A DNA stretch of 64,000 nucleotides from Pseudomonadales bacterium (lineage in GTDB: Bacteria; Pseudomonadota; Gammaproteobacteria; Pseudomonadales; Halieaceae): assembly GCA_024234815.1 (NCBI GenBank), contig JACKNO010000002.1, forward strand, positions 434,001 to 498,000, written 5' to 3'. The notes under the pieces were generated by a model. That model saw only the letters and a program-made list of their open reading frames with translations. It did not search any database and was not told where the DNA came from. The stretch's first letter is position 1. Every line of letters begins with the position of its first letter. Position numbers and translations under genes: made by a program. This document shows, piece by piece, positions 32,141-40,640 of the stretch.

Positions 32141-34214
32141 CTGTCTGCGCCCTCACCACGAGGGCGTCCAGGCCCACACAGCCCGCGACCATCAGCCGCA
32201 CCGGATTGATATCGACCTCGGCGACAACGTCCTCCAGCTCCACAGCCAGTAGCGACAGGCGCGACGCCATCTCACAAAAAGCCCCGACCGCGAGGGCCTC
32301 GCGCCCGCGCACCGCATCGAGCAGCTTGCGCATCTTCAGCCGGGACAGGGCCCGCATGGCCTGCGCGGCGCTGAACGGCGGCAGCAGAACAACACTGTCA
32401 CGCAGCAGTTCCGCGTATACGCCCCCCAGGCCCATCACCACGGTGGGTCCGAACTGGCTGTCACGGGCGACGCCCAGAAGCATCTCCACGCCCTCCGCGG
32501 TAATCATTGGCGCCACCGCGAGTCGGGGACCCAGTCGGGCGGCCATCTCGGCGCATCCCTGACGCAGGGCCGCCGGGTCCTCCAGGTTGAGTACGACGCC
32601 GCCAACATCGGTCTTGTGCGCAATGCCTGGCTGCGCGGTTTTCAATACGACGGGAAACCGCAGGGACCGCATTATCCCGGCGGGTACCGCTGGGCCATCG
32701 AATACCGCCGTTTCCGCCACCGGGATACCGAAATGCCGCAACAGGCGGCCGGCGACACTTTCATCGAGATCACCTGCGCCAGCCAGGAAGTCGCGCCAGC
32801 GAACAATAATTTCCGGCGCCGTCGGAACCGGGGCCGGCTCTTCGCCGCGCGCCAGAAAATCCCGGTAGGCCAGCACACTGCGGGCGGCAACCTGGAACTC
32901 GCGCAGGCCGTCCAGCACCGGCAGCCCTGCCCGCGTCGCCGCGATCGCTTGCGGGTCGCTGCCGGAACCCGCGCAATTGGCCACCAGGCAGACCGGCTTG
33001 CCAGTGGCCGCATGGGCGCCGCGCAGGTACTGCAGATAGCTGCTGTAAATGCCGCCGCCGGGAGCGCGATCGTGCACCACCGCGCCCAGGGCAATACCGG
33101 GGTCGGCCATCAGGGCGGTAAAGCAGGCCTCCATGGACCGGCCGGCGTCCGCGCCGCCGCTGCCCCAGGCGTCCAGCGGATTGACCGCCGGCAGGCCCGC
33201 ATCCAGGAGTTCCTCCAGCCGCACCACGCTGGCGGCGTCGAGTTGCGGATAATCCACACCCAGCTCGGCGGCCAGGTCGATAGCCAGCTGTCGCTCGCCC
33301 CCGGAATCGTGCAGGGTGGCAAGGCCGCCGGCGGGCAGCGGGTGCGGTTGGGCAAACAGGATGAGGGCGGCAGCCAACTGCGCCATGTCGTCCACCCGCT
33401 GCACGCCGTAACGGTCAAAGACCGCATCGAACACCGCATCGCTGCCCGCCAGGGCGCCGCTGTGAGAAATGGCGAGTCTCGCGGCGAGCTCGGTCTTGCC
33501 CACCTTCAGCGCGACCACCGGAATCCGTCGCTGCCGGGCTTTTTCCAGGGCCGACAGGAGTCGCGCCGGCTGCCGGCTGGTCTCCAGGAACAAACCGACC
33601 ACCCGGGTGGCGGGCAGGTCCAGGACATAGTCGAGGTAATCCTCTATACCCAGGCACAACTCCTGCCCGGTGGAGGCCGCGAACAGGATATCGAGGCGTT
33701 CCTCGCTGTCCAGAATGCCCGACATACCCGCACCCGACTGGCTGAGCAGGACCACATTGCCGGGCCGCGTATGATCCCGTGTATCAAAGCCTGAGACCCA
33801 AACCTGCCCGGCCATATTGAAAAAGCCCATGCTGTTGCCGCCGTGCAGCACAATGCCCGCCGCCTGCGCCTTTTGTCGCAGGCGCTCGGCGAGGCCGGGC
33901 TGGGACAGGGAAGAAAACACGGTGGCCGCTTCGACCCCCAGGGCTATCGCGTCGTCGAAGCAGGCCTCCAGGCGCGTATCATTCACCGCGAAAACCACCT
34001 GCTGCGGAATCTCTGGCAAGGCTGCAAGGGCAGGATAACAATCGAGACCGCAAATCCGGTCGCGACCGGGATTAACAGGATAGACAGGGCCGCTGTAGCC
34101 GCCCTTGCGCAGGTTGACCAACACCTCGTTCCCCGGTGAACCCACACGGGCACTGGCCCCGACCACCGCGATCGATCGGGGTTGCAGCAGCGGGGCCAGC
34201 CGGTGCGATGACAC
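32130..34214 (-). CDS. NDP-forming acyl-CoA synthetase (acetate-CoA ligase family)
   Basis: The 694-residue protein has an N-terminal CoA-binding Rossmann domain (SIAVVGASARVGSPGNEVLVNL), a succinyl-CoA-ligase-like middle (LLSQSGAGMSGIL), and a C-terminal ATP-grasp domain (PVVLKTAQPGIAHKTDVGGV). This is the fused Acd/Pat-like architecture that makes acyl-CoA with ATP or ADP. It lies 9 bp after the T gene and overlaps the GS-like gene by 11 bp. With the acyl-CoA dehydrogenase across the promoter it may activate and oxidise the carboxylic acid left after amine removal. Confidence 0.88.
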   Translation of the reverse strand: MSSHRLAPLLQPRSIAVVGASARVGSPGNEVLVNLRKGGYSGPVYPVNPGRDRICGLDCYPALAALPEIPQQVVFAVNDTRLEACFDDAIALGVEAATVFSSLSQPGLAERLRQKAQAAGIVLHGGNSMGFFNMAGQVWVSGFDTRDHTRPGNVVLLSQSGAGMSGILDSEERLDILFAASTGQELCLGIEDYLDYVLDLPATRVVGLFLETSRQPARLLSALEKARQRRIPVVALKVGKTELAARLAISHSGALAGSDAVFDAVFDRYGVQRVDDMAQLAAALILFAQPHPLPAGGLATLHDSGGERQLAIDLAAELGVDYPQLDAASVVRLEELLDAGLPAVNPLDAWGSGGADAGRSMEACFTALMADPGIALGAVVHDRAPGGGIYSSYLQYLRGAHAATGKPVCLVANCAGSGSDPQAIAATRAGLPVLDGLREFQVAARSVLAYRDFLARGEEPAPVPTAPEIIVRWRDFLAGAGDLDESVAGRLLRHFGIPVAETAVFDGPAVPAGIMRSLRFPVVLKTAQPGIAHKTDVGGVVLNLEDPAALRQGCAEMAARLGPRLAVAPMITAEGVEMLLGVARDSQFGPTVVMGLGGVYAELLRDSVVLLPPFSAAQAMRALSRLKMRKLLDAVRGREALAVGAFCEMASRLSLLAVELEDVVAEVDINPVRLMVAGCVGLDALVVRAQTDGR

Positions 34215-34223
34215 GGACGGTCG

Positions 34224-35408
34224 CTAGAACGCGCCGGGCGGCACGGCGCGCCGCCGCGGCGGGTTGAATACCGGTGCGCCTATCACCCGGCAGGGGGCCA
34301 TTACCCGGGTCCATTGCAATTCCCGCTGGTAATAGATCTCGGCGACCAGTTCCTGGCCCACGTCGCCATGGGGCATTTCCAGCTGGGCGAAGGCCACATT
34401 GGTTTTCGCGGTGGGGCACCAGGCGGCGGAGGTGACGGTACCCACTTTTTTGCCCCCACTGAGGATGAACGAGTGCGAGGCCGGTTTGTTGCCGTCCACA
34501 TCCAGCATCGCGAAACGGTAGCGCGAGCCCCGGGCCTGCTCCCGCAGGAGGGCTTTGCGACCATTGAATACGGGCTTGTCCATGTCGACCAGCCAGCCAA
34601 GGCCCAGCTCATAAGGGGAGCGGGAACGGCCGCTGCGGACCGCCGATTCCGCCGGCACGAAGTCCACTCCCGCCTGCAGAAAACCCGCCTCTATGCGCGC
34701 CATGTCCAGGGCATCGGAACCGAAAGGCTTGATGAGGTGAGGCCTGCCCGCCTCGAACAGGCGATCCCAGAGCAGCTCCGCCTTGTCCGCCGCAATCCAC
34801 AACTCATAACCCAGGTCCCCGGTGAATCCGGTACGGCTTACCATCAGGGTGCCACCCTCGAAGGGAAACATGGTGAGCCCGAAAGGCTTCAGTTGCTCCA
34901 GCCCCACCAGACCCATGGCCAGCAAAGCGGCGCAGGAGGTCGGACCCTGCACGGCCAGCGCCGCCACCTCGTCGCTTTCATCCACCACCTCCACGTCAAA
35001 ACCCAGCGCCGACCAGTGCAGCCAGTCGGTGGCGCGGGCAAAAGCGCAGACGCGATAATCGTTCTCGCCGAGATGAAAGATGGTGCCGTCGTCCATCACC
35101 TGCCCCGCGTCGTTGCACCACACGGTATAGCCCACGCGGCCCGCGCGGATCTTGCTGACGTCGCGGGTGACCAGCCGGTTCAGGTAGGCCTCGGCATCGG
35201 GCCCGGTGATGCGGTACTTGTTCATGGGCGACAGGTCGAACACGCCCGCGGTGCTGCGGATGGCGAAATACTCCAGTTCCACGTCGGTGTAGGCGGTTGG
35301 CGTGGTGTAGCCTTTCCAGGTACCCCAGGCATTGAGTTCACAGGCCGCCGCCACCCGCGAGTGAAATGGCGTGCGCAGCATCATGGTGGCATCACTTGCG
35401 GATTTCAT
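34224..35408 (-). CDS. GcvT-like aminomethyltransferase family protein, T component of right cassette
   Basis: The 394-residue paralogue of the protein at 22734-23954 shares YFAIRSTAGVFDLSPMNKYR, VMDDGTIFHL (catalytic Asp), VSRTGFTGDLGYELW and GLGWLVDMDKPVFNGRKALL. It is expected to transfer a one-carbon unit from an oxidised amine to THF. Its start overlaps the B gene stop by 4 bp, reproducing the A-B-T order of the left cassette on the opposite strand. Sequence divergence from the left T is considerable, so the duplication is not recent and the two may handle different amines. Confidence 0.85.
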   Translation of the reverse strand: MKSASDATMMLRTPFHSRVAAACELNAWGTWKGYTTPTAYTDVELEYFAIRSTAGVFDLSPMNKYRITGPDAEAYLNRLVTRDVSKIRAGRVGYTVWCNDAGQVMDDGTIFHLGENDYRVCAFARATDWLHWSALGFDVEVVDESDEVAALAVQGPTSCAALLAMGLVGLEQLKPFGLTMFPFEGGTLMVSRTGFTGDLGYELWIAADKAELLWDRLFEAGRPHLIKPFGSDALDMARIEAGFLQAGVDFVPAESAVRSGRSRSPYELGLGWLVDMDKPVFNGRKALLREQARGSRYRFAMLDVDGNKPASHSFILSGGKKVGTVTSAAWCPTAKTNVAFAQLEMPHGDVGQELVAEIYYQRELQWTRVMAPCRVIGAPVFNPPRRRAVPPGAF

Positions 35409-37000
35409 GCCCTCGCCCCCCGCCGGATAATTTCCCGGGCCGCATTTCGTCCGGCCAGCCCCATCACCCCCCCGCCGGGATGGGCGCCGGCGCCGCAGAG
35501 GTATAGACCGTCCAGGCCGCTGCCGTACTGGGTCGCCCCCGGGAAGGGGCGCATCATCAGCACCTGGTCGAGACTCATCTCAGCGTGATGCCAGTGACCG
35601 CCGCGCATGCCGTAGTCGCGCTCGATATCCTGTGGGGTGAGCAGTTGGCAGGCCACCACCTGATCGCGAATGCCGGGTGCGTATTCCGCGATTTTATCCA
35701 GTATCAGGCGCGTGAAATGCTCCCTGTGGGTGGCGCCGGCCGCGGTGCTGGGACCCTCCCAGCCACCGGCGGGCTCGTAGGGTGCGAACTGCACGATGGC
35801 CGACAGCACATGGCAGCCGGCTGGCGCCCCGCCCGGGTCGTTGATCGTGGGGACACTGATATCGAGGGCGGGCGCGGCAGAGTACTCGTCGTATTTCACG
35901 GCATTGAAAGCGCGCTCGAGGTAGTTCAAATCCGGGGCGATGACCAGGCGCTGCCCGAGTTGGGACTCATCCAGGCCGGTAAATCGCGGTGCCGCGTTCA
36001 GGGCCAGGTGCAACTTGGCGGCCGCGCCGGCACAGCGAATCTGGCTGACGCGACGCGCCATACCGGTCTCCATGTTGCGCAGGCCCACCAGCGTGCCGTA
36101 GGTCGTGACGGGATCGGCACCGGACACCACTACCGCGGCCCTGAACTGCTCACCCGAAGCCAGGCTAACCCCGCCGGCACGGCCATTGAACATGTCGATA
36201 CTGGTCACCCGCGCTCCCAGCCGCAGTTCAACACCCCGGGCCCGGGCACTGGCGGCCAGCGCCTGGGCCAGCGCGCCCATACCGCCCTTGACCTGCGCAA
36301 CCCCGTTGTAACCGTAGGCCTCCCCGAGACGCCGATACAGGTAGGTGAACACCGTATTGGGCGTGCGCGGCCCCATGCGCGAGCCCAGCACGCTGTCAAA
36401 ACCCAGCAGGGATTTCAGCTGCGGGTTGTCAAAATACTCTTCCGCCAGGTCGTACATGTTGGTGAGGATGATGCGCATCAGCTCGCTCATATCATCCCGG
36501 CCCAGCAGTTTCAGGCCCAGGCCCATTTTGAGGAGATTCAGGCGATCAACGAGGCCGGCCTCGACCAGATTGGGAGGGCGGGACTCGAATACCCTGGCCA
36601 GCAATTTCACATACTTACCGGTCCGGGCATGAAACGCGCGCCACGCTTCCCGGTCGCCGTCACTGACCCCCTCGCCATCAATCCGCGATCCGAGCAGGCT
36701 CAAATGACGGCCCCGGGTATCGAGTAACAGCGATGGCAGCTCCCGCGCCGCCCACTGCAGGCCGTGGCGCTCGAGATCCAGATCCCTGCTGACGCCTGAA
36801 TGTAACTGGTACAGCCACTGGGCGCAGGATGACACCGAATAACCGGGGGCAAATTCACGGCTTGCCGCGGCGCCGCCGGGGCTGTCGCCAGCCTCCAGGA
36901 CCAGTACTTTCCTGCCCGCCTTCGCCAGGTAATTCGCGCACACCAGGCCGTTGTGCCCGGCGCCGATGAGGATCACGTCGAGTTTGTCAGTCATCGGCAT
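35405..37000 (-). CDS. PYROXD2/CrtI-like FAD oxidoreductase, B subunit of right cassette
   Basis: The 531-residue flavoprotein has VILIGAGHNGLVCANYLAKAG at the N terminus and LCGAGAHPGGGVMGLAGRNAAREI at the C terminus. It pairs by sequence with the left B protein (REFAPGY, DLxLERHG, GGHWHHAEMSLD). It overlaps the A gene by 14 bp and the T gene by 4 bp, so A, B and T are tightly coupled. The substrate is unknown; oxidation of an N-methyl group is inferred from the THF-dependent partner. Met3 (MTDKLDV) is an alternative start. Confidence 0.85.
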   Translation of the reverse strand: MPMTDKLDVILIGAGHNGLVCANYLAKAGRKVLVLEAGDSPGGAAASREFAPGYSVSSCAQWLYQLHSGVSRDLDLERHGLQWAARELPSLLLDTRGRHLSLLGSRIDGEGVSDGDREAWRAFHARTGKYVKLLARVFESRPPNLVEAGLVDRLNLLKMGLGLKLLGRDDMSELMRIILTNMYDLAEEYFDNPQLKSLLGFDSVLGSRMGPRTPNTVFTYLYRRLGEAYGYNGVAQVKGGMGALAQALAASARARGVELRLGARVTSIDMFNGRAGGVSLASGEQFRAAVVVSGADPVTTYGTLVGLRNMETGMARRVSQIRCAGAAAKLHLALNAAPRFTGLDESQLGQRLVIAPDLNYLERAFNAVKYDEYSAAPALDISVPTINDPGGAPAGCHVLSAIVQFAPYEPAGGWEGPSTAAGATHREHFTRLILDKIAEYAPGIRDQVVACQLLTPQDIERDYGMRGGHWHHAEMSLDQVLMMRPFPGATQYGSGLDGLYLCGAGAHPGGGVMGLAGRNAAREIIRRGARA

Positions 37001-38603
37001 ACCCCCCGGGCACTACATCGGGACGGCGCAGGTCCCTGAGAATCTCCCGTGCCGCATTGGCTCCGGGCGCAGCCATCACCCCGCCACCGGGGTGGGTGCC
37101 TGAACCGCACATGTACATGCCGCGCACCGGCCCGCGGTACTGGGAGTAGCCGGGGAAGGGGCGGTTGAACAACAACTGGTCGAAGGTGAGTTCGCCCTGG
37201 AAAATATTGCCTTCGGTCAGGCCCGTCTCGGCTTCGATCTCCCTGGGCGTGCGGGTTTCGCAGTGCAGGATCAGGTCCCGGAAATCAGGACTGTGGGCGG
37301 CGATCTGGTCGATCACGGACTTTTCAAAGCCCGCCTTGTCCGCGTCGGTCCATTCGCCGCCGTTTATTTTCGGGGGCGCATACTGCACGAATACCGTCAT
37401 CATGTGTTTGCCTGGCGGCGCCATGGTGGGGTCGGTCTGGGTGGGAATCAGCATGTCCACGTACGGGTCTTTCGACCAGGTACCGTCTTTCCAGTCGTCG
37501 TAGGCCCGCTCGAGCCGCTCCAGGGAATCGGTGAAATGCATATCGCCCACCATCAGCGGGCTGCTCTTGTCCAGACCATGAAAGCTTGGCAGGCCGTCAA
37601 GCGCGATATTGAGCTTGCCCGAGGAGCCGCGAATCTTGAAATTCCTGGCCCTGTGCAACAGCTCCGCCGACAGGTCCCCTTCATCCATGACATCCAGGAA
37701 GGTACGGCGGGGGTCGAGGTTGGACACCACGATATCTGCCAGGTACTCATCGCCGTTTTTGAGGGCCACGCCGCGCACCTTGCCGTGCCTGACGATGATC
37801 CGGTCGACATCCGCATCACATATGACTTCTCCGCCAAAAGCCCTGAACGACTTCTCAAGCGCGGCGGCCACGGCACCCATGCCCCCGCGCGCAAAACCCC
37901 AGGAGCCGACATTGCCGTCCACATCGCCCATGTAATGGTGTAACAACACGTAGGCGGTACCCGGCGAATACACACCCAGCGCCGTGCCGATCACGCCGGT
38001 GCCTCCCAGATGCGCCTTTATGGCATCGGTTTCAAAATACTCGTTCAGGTAGTCGCCGACACTCTTGGTCCAGAACCTGAGGGTATCGGCCAGACCCTCC
38101 TCGCCCATCTCCATAAAGGAGCGGGCGAAGCCCAGGAGATCACGCAAGTCCCGGGGTTTCAGCGAGGTGGGGTCCGGGGGGCGCCTGAGCAGGTAGGGCC
38201 GGATCAGCCGGGTCTGCTTCATCACATCGGTGGTATAGCGCTCGTAGGCATTGGCGTCGCGTTTCGAGTGGCGGGCCATCTCCCGGTACTGTCGATTGTG
38301 ATCGTAGTAATTGCCGTAGTAGTCGCCGTTGCGCATGAACGTGACGCCGCCCCCATAGGGCACCACCTGCAGGCCGTGTCGTGGCAATTCCAGGTCGCGG
38401 GCGATTTCTGGTCGCAGCAGGCTGCACACGTAGGAGCAGTTGGAGTAAGTCCAGCCCCGGTGCAATTCGCGGCTGACGGTGGCGCCGCCGATATAGGGAT
38501 TGCGCTCCAGCACCGCGACATCCAGGCCGGACTTGGCCAGGTAGGCAGCGTTGGTCAAGCCATTGTGGCCGGCGCCGATCACGATGGCGTCATATTTTTT
38601 CAA
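36987..38603 (-). CDS. PYROXD2/CrtI-like FAD oxidoreductase, A subunit of right cassette (TTG start)
   Basis: The 538-residue flavoprotein begins at a TTG (38603) that sits 6 nt after GCGGAG and directly precedes KKYDAIVIGAGHNGLTNAAYLAKSG; ATG codons further upstream would add a tail that the left paralogue lacks and would run towards the operator. The C terminus is MYMCGSGTHPGGGVMAAPGANAAREI. It is the first gene of the seven-gene minus operon (A-B-T, acyl-CoA synthetase, GS-like, Rieske, aminotransferase). It is strongly similar to the left A protein over its whole length. Confidence 0.85.
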   Translation of the reverse strand: MKKYDAIVIGAGHNGLTNAAYLAKSGLDVAVLERNPYIGGATVSRELHRGWTYSNCSYVCSLLRPEIARDLELPRHGLQVVPYGGGVTFMRNGDYYGNYYDHNRQYREMARHSKRDANAYERYTTDVMKQTRLIRPYLLRRPPDPTSLKPRDLRDLLGFARSFMEMGEEGLADTLRFWTKSVGDYLNEYFETDAIKAHLGGTGVIGTALGVYSPGTAYVLLHHYMGDVDGNVGSWGFARGGMGAVAAALEKSFRAFGGEVICDADVDRIIVRHGKVRGVALKNGDEYLADIVVSNLDPRRTFLDVMDEGDLSAELLHRARNFKIRGSSGKLNIALDGLPSFHGLDKSSPLMVGDMHFTDSLERLERAYDDWKDGTWSKDPYVDMLIPTQTDPTMAPPGKHMMTVFVQYAPPKINGGEWTDADKAGFEKSVIDQIAAHSPDFRDLILHCETRTPREIEAETGLTEGNIFQGELTFDQLLFNRPFPGYSQYRGPVRGMYMCGSGTHPGGGVMAAPGANAAREILRDLRRPDVVPGGYADD

Positions 38604-38642
38604 GGCTATCTCCGCAGGCAAACTGGTTGCAGGGATCAGGTA

Positions 38643-38673
38643 GAGCGCGCTCGAGCATGCCATGCGCGCATGG
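38643..38673. repeat. Two short perfect palindromes in the cassette leader
   Basis: GAGCGCGCTC (38643-38652) and CCATGCGCGCATGG (38660-38673) lie between the TetR operator and the TTG start of the A gene. They could be additional regulator sites or leader hairpins. In GC-rich DNA such palindromes can occur by chance. Confidence 0.3.
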
Positions 38674-38687
38674 GGCCTGTCCACACC

Positions 38688-38705
38688 TGAATGAACGGTC
38701 ATTCA
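38688..38705. promoter_or_regulatory. 18-bp TetR-type operator, copy 1
   Basis: TGAATGAACGGTCATTCA has perfect 7-bp arms TGAATGA / TCATTCA around a 4-bp centre. It lies in the 203-bp gap between the divergent right-cassette operon and the BetI-like TetR gene, 85 bp before the A gene start. It is the exact reverse complement of the site at 56182-56199. Such 16-20 bp palindromes are typical TetR operators; autoregulation by the adjacent TetR is the simplest reading. Confidence 0.7.
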
Positions 38706-38709
38706 TTGG

Positions 38710-38738
38710 TTGCCAGAAAAGGCGCACTGGTTTAGGGT
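38710..38738 (+). promoter_or_regulatory. Promoter for tetR-acyl-CoA dehydrogenase-pot operon
   Basis: TTGCCA (38710-38715), a 17-nt spacer and TAGGGT (38733-38738) form a moderate sigma-70 pair starting 4 bp after the operator. The TonB receptor gene has nearly the same arrangement (TTGGCA-17-TAGGAT, 9 bp after its operator), which supports both calls. Confidence 0.45.
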
Positions 38739-38806
38739 TGACGGAACTATTGGCCTGGCGCTGGCATACACCGTAAAGTGAGCCAAAACCGCTGCAGGAA
38801 AGACCG

Positions 38807-39445
38807 GTGACCAAAACCGCCAACAAGACCCGTCGCGCCCAACCGAAAGAGGTCCGCAAGGAACAACTGATCCAGGCGACGATCAAGTGCATCGCGAAAC
38901 ACGGCCTGTCCGGCACCACAATGGCGCTGGTTACCCGCGAGGCGGGTCTCAGCATGGGCATCGCCAACCTGCATTTTGAAAGCAAGGAAAAACTGCTGCT
39001 GGAGACCTTGCAGTCGGTTACCGACGAATACGCCGCGGGCCAGGCGGCCATACTCGAAGGCGAGAAATTCCAGTCCACCTCCGCCAGGATTGAAGCGCTG
39101 CTGAACTTTGACTTCAGCGCCCGCGTCATCGACAAAAACAAGCTGGCCGTGTGGTTCGGATTCCTCGGCGAGGCCAGGTCGCGCCCCACCTACCAGCGCA
39201 TCTGCTCGCGCCAGGATTCGCTGGCGGAAGAAAAAATCACCGCCCTGTTCCAGTCGGCACTGGATGAGGCGGGCGACAAAGTGGTGGATGCGGCGCTGCT
39301 CGCGGCGGGCTATATTGCACTGGTGGACGGCCTCTGGCTGAACTCACTGGTGGACCCGCGCAGATTGCCCTGGAAAAAATCCGCGCGCGCCGCGCGGCAC
39401 TACCTCGCTACCGCGCTCCCCAAACATATCAAGCCCGGCAAGTAG
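38807..39445 (+). CDS. BetI-like TetR transcriptional regulator (GTG start)
   Basis: The 212-residue protein starts at GTG 38807 behind GCAGGAAAG. The helix-turn-helix is TMALVTREAGLSMGIANLHF (about residues 40-60), and the C-terminal domain has the BetI-like NKLAVWFGFLGEARSRPTYQR segment, related to the TetR part of the fusion at 26818. It heads a plus-strand operon with an acyl-CoA dehydrogenase and PotFGHI genes (gaps of 15-18 bp) and is divergent from the right cassette. The operator at 38688-38705 is probably its own target. Confidence 0.85.
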   Translation: MTKTANKTRRAQPKEVRKEQLIQATIKCIAKHGLSGTTMALVTREAGLSMGIANLHFESKEKLLLETLQSVTDEYAAGQAAILEGEKFQSTSARIEALLNFDFSARVIDKNKLAVWFGFLGEARSRPTYQRICSRQDSLAEEKITALFQSALDEAGDKVVDAALLAAGYIALVDGLWLNSLVDPRRLPWKKSARAARHYLATALPKHIKPGK

Positions 39446-39460
39446 ACAGGTACCCTGGCG

Positions 39461-40624
39461 ATGCAGATTGAACTGGATGAACAAACCCTGCACTGGCAGC
39501 AACGGGTTCGCGCCTATGTCGACCAGCACCTGATTCCCTGGGAAGTCACCGCCGAAATGAACGGCGGCGAACTGCCCGCCGAGGTCATGCGGCGCATCCA
39601 GCGCGAGGCCATCGACCTGGGCCTGCCGGGCATGGATGCGCCGGCGAGCCACGGCGGCCTCGGGCTGTCCATGGTGGACCAGGTGGCCGCCTGGGAGGCC
39701 CTCGGGCGCGCCACCAACGCCCTGTGCTGGTGCTTCCCCGAAGCCCAGTCCTGGATGTACGAGGCCTGCGCCGACAGCCAGTATCAGCTCGAGACCTATA
39801 TCCAGCCCCTGCTGGCGGGAAAGCGCCGGGAAGCCTACGCCATCACCGAGGCCGAATCCGGCTCCCACGAGGTGGTCAACACCACCGCCACCGCCACGGC
39901 GGACGGCTATCTGATCAACGGCGAAAAGTGGTTTGTCACTTCCGGCAACCTGGCGGATTTCCTGTTCGTACAGGCGCGCGCCGGTGAGGGCGGCGACGCC
40001 CTCTTCATCGTGGAGATGGACAGCCCGGGCATAGAGATAGTGGAAAACCCCCTGTTTTCCCACACTTTCCCCTCACACCACCCCACTTACCGCTTCACCG
40101 ATGTCGCGGTACCCGCGCGCAACCGCATCGGCGGCAACCGCTCGGGCATGGATTACAGCCGCAGCTGGTTCCGCCACGAGCGCATGACCATAGCCGCCCG
40201 CATGCTGGGAGCCGCCACCCGCATGATCGAGGAGGCCACCGAATGGGCCCGGCAGCGGCGGATACGCGATGAAAAACTGATCGACAAGCAGGCTATACAG
40301 TTCATGCTGGCCGACTGCAGCACTGAGCTGTGGGCGGCGCAGCTGATGGTTTACGAGGCCGCCCGCGCCCACGATCGTGGCACTGTGGACCTGAAGTCCC
40401 TGCACGTGCGCTGCTCCATGGCCAAGTTATACGCCACCGAAATGGCCAACCGCGTCGCCGACCGCTGCCTGCAGATCTGGGGCGGCCGTGGCTATCGTCG
40501 CGACAATGCGGTGGAACGTTTCTACCGCGAAGTGCGGGTTGACCGCATCTGGGAGGGCAGCAGCGAAATCCAGCGCATGATCATCGCCGGCGCCCTGGCC
40601 AAGCGCGGGCTGGGCGGCATGTAA
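39461..40624 (+). CDS. Acyl-CoA dehydrogenase family protein
   Basis: The 387-residue flavoprotein has the family pattern YAITEAESGSHEVVNTTATA (FAD-binding loop), WFVTSG, GGRGYRRDNAVERFYREVRVDRIWEGSSEIQ with the catalytic Glu position in WEGSS. It would introduce a 2,3-double bond in an acyl-CoA, using ETF as electron acceptor. It lies 15 bp after the TetR gene and 16 bp before potF, so it is part of the import operon. Together with the acyl-CoA synthetase across the divergent promoter it suggests that the amine skeleton is oxidised as a CoA thioester. Confidence 0.9.
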   Translation: MQIELDEQTLHWQQRVRAYVDQHLIPWEVTAEMNGGELPAEVMRRIQREAIDLGLPGMDAPASHGGLGLSMVDQVAAWEALGRATNALCWCFPEAQSWMYEACADSQYQLETYIQPLLAGKRREAYAITEAESGSHEVVNTTATATADGYLINGEKWFVTSGNLADFLFVQARAGEGGDALFIVEMDSPGIEIVENPLFSHTFPSHHPTYRFTDVAVPARNRIGGNRSGMDYSRSWFRHERMTIAARMLGAATRMIEEATEWARQRRIRDEKLIDKQAIQFMLADCSTELWAAQLMVYEAARAHDRGTVDLKSLHVRCSMAKLYATEMANRVADRCLQIWGGRGYRRDNAVERFYREVRVDRIWEGSSEIQRMIIAGALAKRGLGGM

Positions 40625-40640
40625 TGCCGGGCGGCCGCTG

